Source: Halosimplex amylolyticum (lineage in GTDB: Archaea; Halobacteriota; Halobacteria; Halobacteriales; Haloarculaceae). From it: DNA of 64,000 nucleotides. Within the stretch, counting starts at the first letter, position 1, and every line of letters begins with the position of its first letter. Under the pieces are notes generated by a model. It ran no database searches and was not told where the DNA came from. It saw only the letters and a list, made by a program, of their open reading frames with translations. The stretch is from contig NZ_JBLKNW010000001.1 of the NCBI RefSeq assembly GCF_051414035.1, positions 186,001 through 250,000 of the forward strand, read 5' to 3'. Position numbers and translations under genes: made by a program. Of this stretch, positions 55,738 to 64,000 are shown piece after piece.

Positions 55738-56782
55738 CTTTGAGCGCCCGCTCGCCGCGCACCTCGTCGGCGAACAGCGGGACGCGGCGGACGTCGTGGC
55801 CGCGGAAGACGTCCTGCGAGCGCGAGAGCGCCTCGCGCTGGACCGACCAGCGCCGCTGGCAGAACTCGCAGTCGTCGAGGCTCGGCGAGACGAACCAGTC
55901 GGCGTCCACGTCGGCCACGTCGGCCAGGTCCTGCATGACGCGGTTGACGACGACCGTCCCGACGGGCACGTCGAACTCGTCCAGGCGGGAGAGCAGTCGC
56001 TCGGATTCGAGCACCGACAGCTCCTCGGGGACCATCACGACGCGGAAGTCGGTCTGGGTCGGGTCCTGAAGCACGGCGCGCAGTTGCTCGATGCGGTCGC
56101 TGAGGACGCGCAGGTCGTCCAGCCCCTCCTCGGGGTCGACGTCCTCGTCGTCGCCGCCGAACATCCCGCCGAGGTTCTCCATCATCCCGCCCATGCGCTC
56201 GCGCAGCGAGAGGATCTTCCCGACCATCGAGTCCATCACGTCGGGGAGTTCGAGCAGGCGGAGGGTGTGTCCCGTCGGCGCGGTGTCGACGACGACCCGG
56301 TCGAACCGCGGGTCGTCCATGTAGCGGATGAGCAGTCGAATGGCGGCGGCCTCGTCCGCGCCGGGCATCGACCCGCCGAGGGGGTCGACCATCTCCTCGC
56401 CAGCGTCGCCGAGCATCCCGCCCAGCCCGCCCAGCGCGCCGCCGGCACCGCCGACTCCGCCGCCGTCGTCGGCGAACGGACCGTCTTCCAGCGCCGCCTC
56501 GGGGTCGATCTCGGCCGCGTAGAGGGGGACGTCCTCGCGGATCTGCGCGGGTTCGGCCGGGATCTCGGTTTCGAGGGTGTCCGAGAGGGAGTGGGCCGGG
56601 TCGGTCGAGACGACCAGCGTCGCGGTGCCGTCGCGGGCGCTCGCCAGCGCCGTCGCGGCGGCCATCGTCGTCTTCCCCACGCCGCCTTTCCCCCCGTAGA
56701 GGACGTACTCCGGAGCGTCGACTCCCGCGGGGACCGCCGCGTCGTCGATGTCGTCGACAGCTTCGACGTCGATGTCGCTCAT
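55712..56782 (-). CDS. ArsA/Get3-type ATPase
   Basis: A 356-residue single-domain Get3-like ATPase. P-loop GGKGGVGKTTMAAATALA near residue 30, switch I STDPAHSLSD, switch II VVDTAPTGHTLRLLELPD, and the Get3 zinc motif CEFCQRRW, which makes a dimer. Two Gly/Met-rich segments (VGGAGGALGGLGGMLGDAG and MGGMMENLGGMFGG) fit the hydrophobic client-binding region. In eukaryotes Get3 targets tail-anchored proteins; the archaeal role is presumed similar, arsenite efflux being the alternative. ATG 56782 is the best start. Confidence 0.9.
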   Translation of the reverse strand: MSDIDVEAVDDIDDAAVPAGVDAPEYVLYGGKGGVGKTTMAAATALASARDGTATLVVSTDPAHSLSDTLETEIPAEPAQIREDVPLYAAEIDPEAALEDGPFADDGGGVGGAGGALGGLGGMLGDAGEEMVDPLGGSMPGADEAAAIRLLIRYMDDPRFDRVVVDTAPTGHTLRLLELPDVMDSMVGKILSLRERMGGMMENLGGMFGGDDEDVDPEEGLDDLRVLSDRIEQLRAVLQDPTQTDFRVVMVPEELSVLESERLLSRLDEFDVPVGTVVVNRVMQDLADVADVDADWFVSPSLDDCEFCQRRWSVQREALSRSQDVFRGHDVRRVPLFADEVRGERALKVVAACLEE

Positions 56783-56977
56783 GCGTTCGGTTGGACTCCC
56801 GGGACGGATGTACCCGTCGGTCCTGGTGAGCGTCGACCCCCGGGACGCGGCCGCTATCCTCGTCACCGCGGCCGCCCGGTCGTCCGCCGTTCGTCGCCCC
56901 GGTCTCGTGCGCTCCGGCCGACGCGCCACGGACCCTCTACACCATACCCTTTTCCTCGCACCCGGCGAACCGGGGGC

Positions 56978-58054
56978 ATGGCCGATCTCCTCGTCTACGG
57001 GTCGTACGGGTACACGGGATCCCTGATAGTCGACGAAGCGCTCGACCGCGGACTGCACGTGATGGTCGCCGGGCGCGACCGCAACGCCGTCGAGAACCAG
57101 GCGATCCGACAGAAGTGCGAGGAGCGCGTCTTCTCGCTCGACGAACCGCGACTGGTCGACCACGCGCTGGACGAGGTCGACGCTGTCCTCCACTGCGCCG
57201 GCCCGTTCGCGGACACCGCCCAACCGATGGTCGAGGGGTGTCTCCGGACCGGGACCCACTACCTCGACATCACCGGGGAGATCGAGGTGTTCGAACGCCT
57301 CGCCGGCTACGACGAGGAGGCCCGAGAAGCGGGCGTGATGGTCCTGCCGGGCGTCGGCTTCGACGTGGTGCCCACGGACTGTCTGGCGGCCCACCTCGCC
57401 GACCGGCTCCCCGACGCCGACCGACTCGCGCTGGGGTTCGAGGCCTCCGGCGGCATCTCGCCGGGGACCGCGCGGACGATGGTCGGGAGCCTCGGCGAGG
57501 GCGGTGCGGCCCGACGGGAGGGGCGGATCGAGCAGGTCCCGTCGGCCTGGCGGACCCGCCGGATCGACTTCGGGAACGGCGAGCGCTCGGCGACGACGAT
57601 CCCCTGGGGCGACGTGTCGACGGCGTACCACACGACCGGGATCGGCACCGTCGAAGTCTACATGGCCGTCCCGTCGTGGGCGCTCCACGCCCTCCGCCTC
57701 GGCCGCTATTTCGGTCCGCTCGCGCGGACCGGCGCCGTCAAATCCGCGCTGGAACGGCTGGTCGACGCCCGCGTCGACGGCCCCGACGAACGCACCCGCA
57801 GAGAGGGACGGAGCTACGTCTGGGGCGAGGCCGAGACGACCGACGGCGAGCGGGCTGTCTCGCGACTCGTCGCGCCCGAAACCTACCGACTGACGAAACT
57901 CACGGCGGTCGAAATCGCCGGCCGCGCCGTCGACGGCGACGCCCCCGTGGGGTTCCAGACCCCGGCGGGGGCCTACGGACCCGACCTGATCCTCGATATC
58001 GACGGCGTCGAACGGACGGACGACCCCGTCGAGGCGGTCCAGAAATCGGCCTGA
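56978..58054 (+). CDS. Saccharopine dehydrogenase family / trans-acting enoyl reductase-like protein
   Basis: A 358-residue Rossmann protein. N-terminal LLVYGSYGYTGSLIVDEAL binds the cofactor; VMVAGRDRNAVENQ and AVLHCAGPFADTAQPMVEGC follow, then HYLDITGEIEVFE and VMVLPGVGFDVVPTDCLAAH. The family is broad and includes NAD(P)H-dependent reductases; substrate unknown. ATG 56978 fits the Rossmann start. The gene is convergent with the aminotransferase IV gene (8-bp gap). Confidence 0.82.
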   Translation: MADLLVYGSYGYTGSLIVDEALDRGLHVMVAGRDRNAVENQAIRQKCEERVFSLDEPRLVDHALDEVDAVLHCAGPFADTAQPMVEGCLRTGTHYLDITGEIEVFERLAGYDEEAREAGVMVLPGVGFDVVPTDCLAAHLADRLPDADRLALGFEASGGISPGTARTMVGSLGEGGAARREGRIEQVPSAWRTRRIDFGNGERSATTIPWGDVSTAYHTTGIGTVEVYMAVPSWALHALRLGRYFGPLARTGAVKSALERLVDARVDGPDERTRREGRSYVWGEAETTDGERAVSRLVAPETYRLTKLTAVEIAGRAVDGDAPVGFQTPAGAYGPDLILDIDGVERTDDPVEAVQKSA

Positions 58055-58062
58055 TCGGCCCT

Positions 58063-58998
58063 CTACTCGTCGCGAGCCTCGTCTTCGCCGCTCCCGCCGC
58101 CGTAGTGCTCCCGTTCGACGCGCTCGTCGTACAGTCGGGCGAGGAGTTTCGTCATTGGGCCGACGCCGACGTCGATGCCGTCGACGCCGGTGACGGGCCG
58201 GATCTCCCACGTGGAGTTGGTGAGGAACACCTCGTCGGCGTCGCGCAGGTCGTCGAGCGTGTACCGGCTCGTGCGCACCGAGAACCCCTCGTCCTCGGCG
58301 AGGTCCAGCACGACCGAGCGGGTGATCCCGGGCAGGATCGGCAGGTCGGCGGTCGGGGTCTTCAGGACGCCCCCGTCGACGAAGAAGAGGTTGCTCGTCG
58401 CGCCCTCGGCGAGGTAGCCGTCGGTGGTCCGCATCACGGCCTCGTCGGCGGCGAACTCGGCCGTCGCTGCCCGGCGGAGTTCGAGACGCGCGAGGATCCC
58501 GGGCAGGTAGTTGTGCGTCTTGGCGTCGGCCGGGAACGACTCGTCGGGCGGCCGGCGCGTCCGGACGGTCTGGACCGTCGCCGGGCCGTCCCAGACCGGT
58601 TCGCCGTCGACCCCGCCGCGGCCGAGCGGCGAGACGTAGACGACGACCGTCGGGTCCACGTCGGCGTCTGGCGTGAGTTTCCCGGGCTGGACGCCCCGCG
58701 TGACCGAGACTTTCAGGTACGCCTCCGCCAGGTCGTTCGCGGCGAGCGTCTCGTCGACTCGCTCGCGCAGGTCGTCGGGAACGGCGTCGGCGAAGCCGAG
58801 CGTCTCGGCCGTCCGCTGGAGGCGGTCGCGGTGGGCGTCCCACTCGAAGGGCGCCCCGCCGTAGACCCGCAGGGTCTCGAAGGCGCCGTCGCCGTACATG
58901 AACCCGCGGTCCCGGACGGAGACAGTCGCCTCGCTCGCGGGCACGAGGTCGCCGTTCACGTGGTAGGTCAGCTCCTCGCCGTCTCTCTCGCCGCTCAC
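58063..58998 (-). CDS. pabC: Class IV aminotransferase / aminodeoxychorismate lyase-like (PabC)
   Basis: A 311-residue PLP-fold IV enzyme. The family Lys is in AKTHNYLPGILAR; other motifs are SVRDRGFMYGDGAFETLR, YLAEGATSNLFFV and VFLTNSTWEIRPV. It overlaps the glutamine amidotransferase gene (GTGA), so it most likely acts in the same pathway, converting aminodeoxychorismate to p-aminobenzoate; branched-chain or D-amino-acid transamination is the alternative. Confidence 0.82.
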   Translation of the reverse strand: MSGERDGEELTYHVNGDLVPASEATVSVRDRGFMYGDGAFETLRVYGGAPFEWDAHRDRLQRTAETLGFADAVPDDLRERVDETLAANDLAEAYLKVSVTRGVQPGKLTPDADVDPTVVVYVSPLGRGGVDGEPVWDGPATVQTVRTRRPPDESFPADAKTHNYLPGILARLELRRAATAEFAADEAVMRTTDGYLAEGATSNLFFVDGGVLKTPTADLPILPGITRSVVLDLAEDEGFSVRTSRYTLDDLRDADEVFLTNSTWEIRPVTGVDGIDVGVGPMTKLLARLYDERVEREHYGGGSGEDEARDE

Positions 58999-59702
58999 AG
59001 CGGTCCCTCCAGCGCGGTGCGACAGAAGCTCTCGACCATCTGTTTCCCGTGCTCCGTGAGGATGCTCTCGGGGTGGAACTGGACGCCGACGTGGGGGCGC
59101 TCGTCGTGGCGGACGCCCATCACGACCCCCGCCTCGTCGTCAGTGTGGGCGGTCTCGGTCAGGCAGTCGGGCAGGTCCGCCCGCTCGACGGCCAGCGAGT
59201 GGTACCGGCCGACCTCGAAGCGGTCGGGCAGGTTCGCGAAGATGCCGCGGCCGTCGTGGCTGATCGACGAGGGCTTGCCGTGGACCACCGCCTCGGCGTG
59301 GCGGACTGGCGCGCCGTTGACCGCGCAGAGCGCCTGGTGGCCGAGACAGACCCCGAGCGTCGGGTAGTCGAGTTCGCGGAAGATCGGCATCGAGACGCCC
59401 GCCTCCTCGGGCGTGCCCGGGCCGGGGGAGACGACGATGGCGTCGGGGTCGAGCTGTCGGATCCCGGCCGCGTCGATCGCGTCGTTGCGGCGGACGACAA
59501 CCTCGCCGTCGACGACCTCGGGGAGCCAGTCGGCGGTCGTGACGATCTCGCCGACGTACTGGACGAGGTTGTAGGCGAAGGAGTCGTAGTTGTCGACGAC
59601 GAGGACGGTCATCTCGTCGACCGTATCGACGGCCGTCGCGTCCGCGGTCAGCGACTCGTCTGGAGCGCCGGCGGCGGCGTCCGGCGCGGACGGGTCAGTC
59701 AT
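58995..59702 (-). CDS. pabA: Glutamine amidotransferase (PabA/TrpG type)
   Basis: A 235-residue class I amidotransferase that supplies ammonia to chorismate-using synthases. Motifs VVDNYDSFAYNLVQYVG, VSPGPGTPEEAGVS, the nucleophile in LGVCLGHQALC, and GVQFHPESILTEHG with the His-Glu pair. The first 30 residues (Ala/Asp-rich) are outside the usual family length. ATG 59702 overlaps pabB by eight bases; the ATG at 59612 would give a standard-length protein. Confidence 0.9.
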   Translation of the reverse strand: MTDPSAPDAAAGAPDESLTADATAVDTVDEMTVLVVDNYDSFAYNLVQYVGEIVTTADWLPEVVDGEVVVRRNDAIDAAGIRQLDPDAIVVSPGPGTPEEAGVSMPIFRELDYPTLGVCLGHQALCAVNGAPVRHAEAVVHGKPSSISHDGRGIFANLPDRFEVGRYHSLAVERADLPDCLTETAHTDDEAGVVMGVRHDERPHVGVQFHPESILTEHGKQMVESFCRTALEGPL

Positions 59703-61206
59703 GGTCCTCCACCGTGAACGCGGCGCGGTCGCCGAGCGCTTCGTCGACGGCCGTGACGAGCGCGCGGCCCTTGTCGAGCGTCTCCTCGTACTCGCGGTCG
59801 GGGACCGAATCGTGGACGATCCCGGCCCCGACGCGGAGGTGGTACTCCTCGCCGTAGCGGACGAGCGTCCGGATCACGATGTTGAGGGTCGCCCGCCCGT
59901 CGAACCCGAAGATGCCGATGCTCCCGGTGTAGGGCCCCCTCCGCGTCGACTCGACCTCGTCGATGATCTCCATCGTCCGGGGTTTCGGCGCGCCGGTGAT
60001 GGTGCCGCCCGGGAACACGGCGGCGACGGCGTCGCCGAGATCGTGTTCCGGGCGCAGGCGCCCCTCGACGAGCGAGACGAGGTGCATCACCTCGGAGTAG
60101 CGGTCGACGCGTCGGTACTCGCTCACCTCGACGGTCCCGTACTCGCTGACCTTCCCGAGGTCGTTGCGTTCGAGGTCGACCAGCATCGCGTGCTCGGCGC
60201 GCTCTTTCTCGTCGGTGGTGAGGTCCTCCGCGAGGAACTCGTCCTCTTCGGGCGTGTCGCCACGGGGGCGCGTCCCCGCGATCGGTTCGGTGACCAGGCG
60301 CTCGGCCTCTCGCTCCAGCAGCAACTCGGGGCTCGCGCTCACCAGGTCGACGCCGGGGAACTCAAGCAGCGCGGAGTACGGCGCGGGGTTCACGCTCCGG
60401 AGAGCGTCGAAGGCCGCGACCGGGTGGACGGCCGCCGGGGCGGTGAGCCGCTGGGAGACGTTCGCCTGGAACGTGTCGCCGTCGCGGATATACTGCTTGA
60501 CGCGCCGGACGCGGTCGGCAAACGCCGCCCGGCCGCAGTCGCTCTCGAAGCGCGCCTCGTCGGTCGCCACCGGCGGGTCGCCGACCGCGGGGTCGCCCTC
60601 GATCGCCGACCGGGCGAGGGCGAGCGCGCGGTCGCGGCCGTACTCGTAGGCGTCGCCCGGTTCCTGCGCGTCGGGCGCGTCGCCGCCGACGGGCGGACAG
60701 GCCGTGATCCGGAGCGTCGTCTCGCCGTCGCGGGGCGCTTCCCAGGCTGCGAGGCGGTCGTAGACGCCGATCTGGAGGCGCGGCAGTTCGCGGTCGGGAT
60801 CGGCGCTCTCGGGCAGGTCCTCGAGTTCGCGGGCCACGTCGTAGGAGAGCCAGCCGACGGCGCCGCAGGGGTAGGGCACGTCGCAGTCGCCGCGGGCCAG
60901 CGACTCCCGATCGAGCCGGTCGACGAGCGCCGCGATGGCCGGGGACTCGCCGCTCGGCGCGTCGGGGACGTCGTCGGGTTCGACAGTCAGGCGGTCGACG
61001 GGGTCGACGCCGAAGTAGCCCCAGCCGGACTGGCCGCCGGTGGTCTCGAGGTGGAACCCGCCGGGGCCGTCGCGGGCCCGGCGGTAGGCGTCGAACGGGT
61101 CGGCCACGGAGACGCGGACCTCGACGGGGACGCGGGCGCCCGGCGGCCCCGCCGCCGCGGCGCGCTCGAAGGCCTCCCTGTCGGTCACGACCCGTGGCTC
61201 GGTCAT
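59695..61206 (-). CDS. pabB: Chorismate-utilising synthase component I (PabB/TrpE-like)
   Basis: A 503-residue enzyme adding ammonia to chorismate. The C-terminal chorismate-binding domain has FQANVSQRL, LVSASPELLLERE, PIAGTRPRG, HAMLVDLERNDLGKV, PGGTITGAPKPRTMEIIDE and GPYTGSIGIFGFDG. The neighbouring PabC-like lyase favours aminodeoxychorismate synthase. However, the PIAGT form (Ala, not the Lys of E. coli PabB) is the one typical of TrpE, so anthranilate synthase cannot be excluded. ATG 61206 follows a GGTTACTTT box at leaderless distance. Confidence 0.87.
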   Translation of the reverse strand: MTEPRVVTDREAFERAAAAGPPGARVPVEVRVSVADPFDAYRRARDGPGGFHLETTGGQSGWGYFGVDPVDRLTVEPDDVPDAPSGESPAIAALVDRLDRESLARGDCDVPYPCGAVGWLSYDVARELEDLPESADPDRELPRLQIGVYDRLAAWEAPRDGETTLRITACPPVGGDAPDAQEPGDAYEYGRDRALALARSAIEGDPAVGDPPVATDEARFESDCGRAAFADRVRRVKQYIRDGDTFQANVSQRLTAPAAVHPVAAFDALRSVNPAPYSALLEFPGVDLVSASPELLLEREAERLVTEPIAGTRPRGDTPEEDEFLAEDLTTDEKERAEHAMLVDLERNDLGKVSEYGTVEVSEYRRVDRYSEVMHLVSLVEGRLRPEHDLGDAVAAVFPGGTITGAPKPRTMEIIDEVESTRRGPYTGSIGIFGFDGRATLNIVIRTLVRYGEEYHLRVGAGIVHDSVPDREYEETLDKGRALVTAVDEALGDRAAFTVEDHD

Positions 61207-61275
61207 CGAGTGCACAGAACACCGGGGAAAGTAACCGTTTTGCGGTCGTCGCTCGCGACGACCGGGCCGACCGCG

Positions 61276-61869
61276 TCAGTAGAGCTTCGCCTGCTCGACC
61301 CAGTTCTCGACGCGCGACTCGGCGATGTCGGTCTCCTCGGCGATCTCCGCGGGATCCGACGCGGCGAGCCCCCCGACGCCGTCGACGCCCGCTCCCCGCA
61401 GTCGCTCTGCGTACGTCGGACCGATCCCCTTGATGTCCTCGAGCTCGGCGTCCGGTGCCGGTTCCTCCGGGTCTGGGCCCGCGTCGGCAGCCTCGTCGGT
61501 CTCGTTCTCCGCGGACGCGGCGTCCGGTTCGTCCCCCTCGGTCGATTCGGCCTCCTCGATCAGTTCCGCGGCGTCGTCCCCCTCCGGCGGCGTGTCGGCG
61601 TCGACCTGGTCGGTTCCGCTGGCGGATTCGGTCTCCGCGTCCGGCGATCCGGCGTCGGTCGTCGATTCGCCCTCGGCGGTCGACCCGGCGTCGCCGGCGG
61701 TGTCGGTCCCCTTGACCGCGTCTTCGCTGGCGGTCGCCGGTTCGTGTTCGACGGTCACGTCGACGCCATCGCCCGGAGACGGGCCGTCTGTGGAGGACGG
61801 TGCAGACTGAGAACTCGACGTAGAGGTGCCCAGCCCGAGTGCAGATTTGATACGCTCGATAAGCCCCAT
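61276..61869 (-). CDS. Helix-hairpin-helix protein with acidic linker
   Basis: A 197-residue protein in three parts: an N-terminal amphipathic helix (MGLIERIKSALGL, like that of SepF and other peripheral membrane proteins), a ~125-residue Asp/Glu/Ser-rich disordered linker and a C-terminal helix-hairpin-helix domain (ELEDIKGIGPTYAERLRGAG, then LAASDPAEIAEETDIAES). The HhH domain probably binds DNA, or may recruit other proteins. A GGTTAAGTG box lies about 27 bases before ATG 61869. Its own transcript, separate from pabB. Confidence 0.78.
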   Translation of the reverse strand: MGLIERIKSALGLGTSTSSSQSAPSSTDGPSPGDGVDVTVEHEPATASEDAVKGTDTAGDAGSTAEGESTTDAGSPDAETESASGTDQVDADTPPEGDDAAELIEEAESTEGDEPDAASAENETDEAADAGPDPEEPAPDAELEDIKGIGPTYAERLRGAGVDGVGGLAASDPAEIAEETDIAESRVENWVEQAKLY

Positions 61870-61967
61870 AACTGGCAATAGCGGACCCCATCACTTAACC
61901 TCTTTCAGCCACCCGACGAGCGCGGGATCCGCCAGCCCATTCCGCGTTCGGAAGAGACGTCGTCGAT

Positions 61968-62765
61968 TCAGAGCCGCGAGCGGAGCGCTTCGTTCATCTC
62001 GTCGACGGGCGCCTCCCGTCCGGTCCAGCGTTCGAACGCCTCGACTCCCTGGTAGAGGAGCATCCAGGCGCCGTCGACCGTCGTCGCCCCTGCCCGCTCG
62101 GCGTCCCGGAGGAGCCGCGTCTCCAGCGGTCGATACACCGCGTCGAGAACGCCGAGATCCGAGTGCAACGCCTCCGCGGGGACCGGCGTGGCGTCTTCCT
62201 CCATGCCGACGCTGGTCGCGTTGACCAACACGTCCGCGTCCGCGAGCAGGTCTCCGAGCGCGTCGAGCCCGTGGCCGGTCGCCTCTGGCACGTCGTCGGC
62301 CAGTTCGTGGGCCTTCGACTCCGTGCGGTTGGCGACGCGGACCTCCATCCCCTCGTCGGCCAGGCCGAAGGCGACCGCGCGCCCGGCGCCGCCGGCACCG
62401 ACGACGACCGCCGTCCCCGAGAGCGCCACGTCGTGGGCGCGGAGCGCGCGCGTCGCGCCGACTGCGTCGGTGTTGTGACCGGTCGGGTCCGCGCCGGAGA
62501 AGTCGACGGTGTTGACCGCGCCGATGCGCCGCGCGAGCGAGTCGGGTTCGACCGCCGCGAGCACGTCCTGTTTGAACGGGATGGTGACGTTGAGGCCGGC
62601 GACGCCCAGGTCGTCGGCGCCCTCGACCGCGGCCGCGGCGCCGTCTTTCGGCGGTTCGAACGTGACGTAGCGAGCGTCGAGGCCGAGCGCCTCGTAGCCC
62701 GCCTCGTGCATCGGCGGGGACAGCGAGTGGCCCACCGGGTTGCCGATGAGTCCGTAGACGTCCAT
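61968..62765 (-). CDS. aroE: Shikimate dehydrogenase
   Basis: A 265-residue enzyme reducing 3-dehydroshikimate to shikimate with NADPH. N-terminal substrate motif IGNPVGHSLSPPMHEAGYEA, catalytic Lys65 in VTIPFKQDVL and Asp in GHNTDAVGATRA; cofactor domain VVVGAGGAGRAVAFGLAD with VANRTESKA for NADP selectivity; VNATSVGMEED and YQGVEAFERWTGREAP. ATG 62765 lies about 27 bases after a GATTATG box. It feeds the nearby chorismate-using pab genes. Confidence 0.94.
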   Translation of the reverse strand: MDVYGLIGNPVGHSLSPPMHEAGYEALGLDARYVTFEPPKDGAAAAVEGADDLGVAGLNVTIPFKQDVLAAVEPDSLARRIGAVNTVDFSGADPTGHNTDAVGATRALRAHDVALSGTAVVVGAGGAGRAVAFGLADEGMEVRVANRTESKAHELADDVPEATGHGLDALGDLLADADVLVNATSVGMEEDATPVPAEALHSDLGVLDAVYRPLETRLLRDAERAGATTVDGAWMLLYQGVEAFERWTGREAPVDEMNEALRSRL

Positions 62766-62881
62766 ACCGGTCTCTGTGGAGCGGCCGACATAATCGATGC
62801 GTTCCGGCCGCAACGCTCGAGGCGCAGTCGGGCGTCTGCCTTCCGCAACTATTTCATACAGACACGGCCTCCCCATCGGTA

Positions 62882-64000
62882 GTGAGTCGTCTCAGTCACC
62901 CACTGGTGCAGGTCGCCGCCGCAGTGGCGCTCACCGCGGGCTGGGTCGTCGTCTTCTTCGGCGGCGCCGCGCTCCCGGTGGTACCGACCCACGAGGAACT
63001 GGGCGTCGTCCTGACCGTCGCGGTCAGCGGCGTCGCCGTCCTCGGCGCCTCGTTCCTGCTCGCGTGGGGCGCTGAAACGGCAGAGAAAGACGTGCCGCGG
63101 GCGTTCGCCATCGCCGTCCTCGCGGTGCTCGCCGTGGCCCCGGAGTACGCGGTCGACGCGCTGTACGCCTGGAACGCGGGGGCGGGCGGCGCGACGACGG
63201 CTGCCTGCGGAGAGCTCACGGCCGCGACCATAGAGAACGGCGAGTCGCAGCTCGCCCGGGCCTGTCACGACGCCAACCTCGCCGTCGCGAACATGACCGG
63301 CGCGAACCGCATCCTCATCGGTATCGGCTGGGCCGGCATCGCCGTCTTCACGGTCTGGCGGGCCGCCAAGACCCGCGACGCGGCGGTCCGCGACCGCGAG
63401 GGGTGGCTCTCGGACGCCGTCACCCTCGACCGCGCCATCGCGACGGAGGTCGCCTTCCTCTTCCTTGCGACCGCCTGGGCCTTCTTCGTGCCGCTCGGCG
63501 GTGGCATCGACGCGCTGGACACGCTCTTGCTCGTCGGCCTCTACGTCACCTACATCGGGATCATCATCCGCGGCGACGTCGACGCCGAGGAAGACCACGT
63601 CGGCGTCCCGAACTACTTCCAGCAGTGGTCGCTGCCCTGGCGGCCGATGGTGGTGCTCGCGCTGTTCGGCTACTCCGGCGCGATGATCTTCACCGCGGTC
63701 GAGCCGTTCGCGCACGGCCTGGAGACGATCGGCGTCGAGAACGGTATCCCCGAGTTCTTCATGATCCAGTGGATCGCGCCGCTGGCCAGCGAGTCCCCGG
63801 AGCTCATCGTCGTGGTCGTCCTCGTGAACAAGGCGCGTTCGACCGCCGGGTTCAACGCGCTCATCTCGTCGAAGCTCAACCAGTGGACGCTGCTCATCGG
63901 GACGCTCTCGGTCGTGTTCTCGCTGGCATACGGCCAGTACGGCGTGTTGCCGTTCGACGCCAAGCAGGCCGCCGAGATCTGGATCACGGCCGCCCAGTCG
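62882..64000 (+). CDS. Sodium/calcium exchanger family protein (partial, runs off the window)
   Basis: At least 373 codons; the 3' end is outside the window. A polytopic membrane protein of the Ca2+/cation antiporter type. The two alpha-repeat motifs appear as LAVLAVAPEYAVDALYAWNA and WIAPLASESPELIVVVVLVN, the second followed by STAGFNALISSKLNQWTLLI. A loop between helices contains a cysteine pair region (AACGELTAAT ... ARACHD). Presumed role: exchange of Na+ for Ca2+ or another cation. GTG 62882 is about 27 bases after ACTATTTCATAC, so leaderless. Confidence 0.87.
   Translation, partial: MSRLSHPLVQVAAAVALTAGWVVVFFGGAALPVVPTHEELGVVLTVAVSGVAVLGASFLLAWGAETAEKDVPRAFAIAVLAVLAVAPEYAVDALYAWNAGAGGATTAACGELTAATIENGESQLARACHDANLAVANMTGANRILIGIGWAGIAVFTVWRAAKTRDAAVRDREGWLSDAVTLDRAIATEVAFLFLATAWAFFVPLGGGIDALDTLLLVGLYVTYIGIIIRGDVDAEEDHVGVPNYFQQWSLPWRPMVVLALFGYSGAMIFTAVEPFAHGLETIGVENGIPEFFMIQWIAPLASESPELIVVVVLVNKARSTAGFNALISSKLNQWTLLIGTLSVVFSLAYGQYGVLPFDAKQAAEIWITAAQS

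Noticed and set aside
1..64000. Insertion sequences, integrases, att sites or rRNA genes
   Set aside because: No transposase-like protein, no terminal inverted repeats with target duplication and no rRNA-like stretch were seen.

Overview
This window is chromosomal DNA of a halophilic archaeon (class Halobacteria). The signs are very high GC, strongly acidic predicted proteins, many genes whose start codon lies about 27 bases downstream of a TATA-like box (leaderless transcripts), PGF-CTERM surface anchors, and archaeal marker genes: transcription factor B, Gar1, SRP19, SepF and Get3/ArsA. Gene content is compatible with the Haloarcula/Halomicrobium side of the class, but that placement is inference. 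I see no rRNA, tRNA, CRISPR array or insertion sequence.

Layout. 1-4 kb: a TFB and two ParA/MinD-type ATPases, one fused to a KaiC-like domain. 4-10.3 kb (minus strand): a tightly coupled operon of two GLUG-repeat surface proteins and two TrkA-C membrane proteins. 10.4-24 kb: a type IV pilus-like locus with a divergent pilin-like protein, a HerA-like ATPase, a coiled-coil protein, a PilB-type ATPase, a PilC/TadC-type platform protein, several one-segment pilin-like proteins and a 1368-residue exported protein. 24-26 kb: a small beta-repeat protein and a frameshifted paralogue. 26-29 kb: SepF and three small conserved haloarchaeal proteins. 29-34 kb: a 1512-residue PKD/CARDB surface protein. 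34-42 kb: rhodanese-MBL hydrolase, a 420-bp hairpin-rich spacer, ThiE, an MFS exporter, an SDR, a His-rich halocyanin and an HTH regulator with two small membrane proteins. 42-49 kb: aldo/keto reductase, presenilin-type protease, Gar1-SRP19, and a cobalamin-type BtuF / BtuCD importer. 49-58 kb: response regulator, AN1-rhomboid protease, endonuclease V, methyltransferase, SDR, glycerate kinase, DJ-1 family protein, Get3/ArsA, saccharopine-dehydrogenase-like protein. 58-64 kb: a chorismate-using pabC/pabA/pabB-like cluster, a helix-hairpin-helix protein, AroE, and a truncated Na+/Ca2+ exchanger family protein.

How the parts fit. The pilus-like locus is the most coherent system: engine, platform, membrane-anchored small subunits and a very large exported protein in one direction, with the pilin-like gene divergent. 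Five starts in that locus and the ParA/KaiC fusion gene about 10 kb away share a promoter with a TTTAA(ATA)-type box exactly 30 bases before the start codon plus a conserved G.G.CCA core between box and start. This suggests one co-expressed module. BtuF and BtuCD are transcribed divergently from overlapping AT-rich boxes, and the aroE and pab genes together serve chorismate-derived metabolism.

Family numbers of the DUF type are recalled from memory and were not checked. Protein starts were chosen by TATA spacing, overlap with the upstream stop codon, or similarity to recalled family members.
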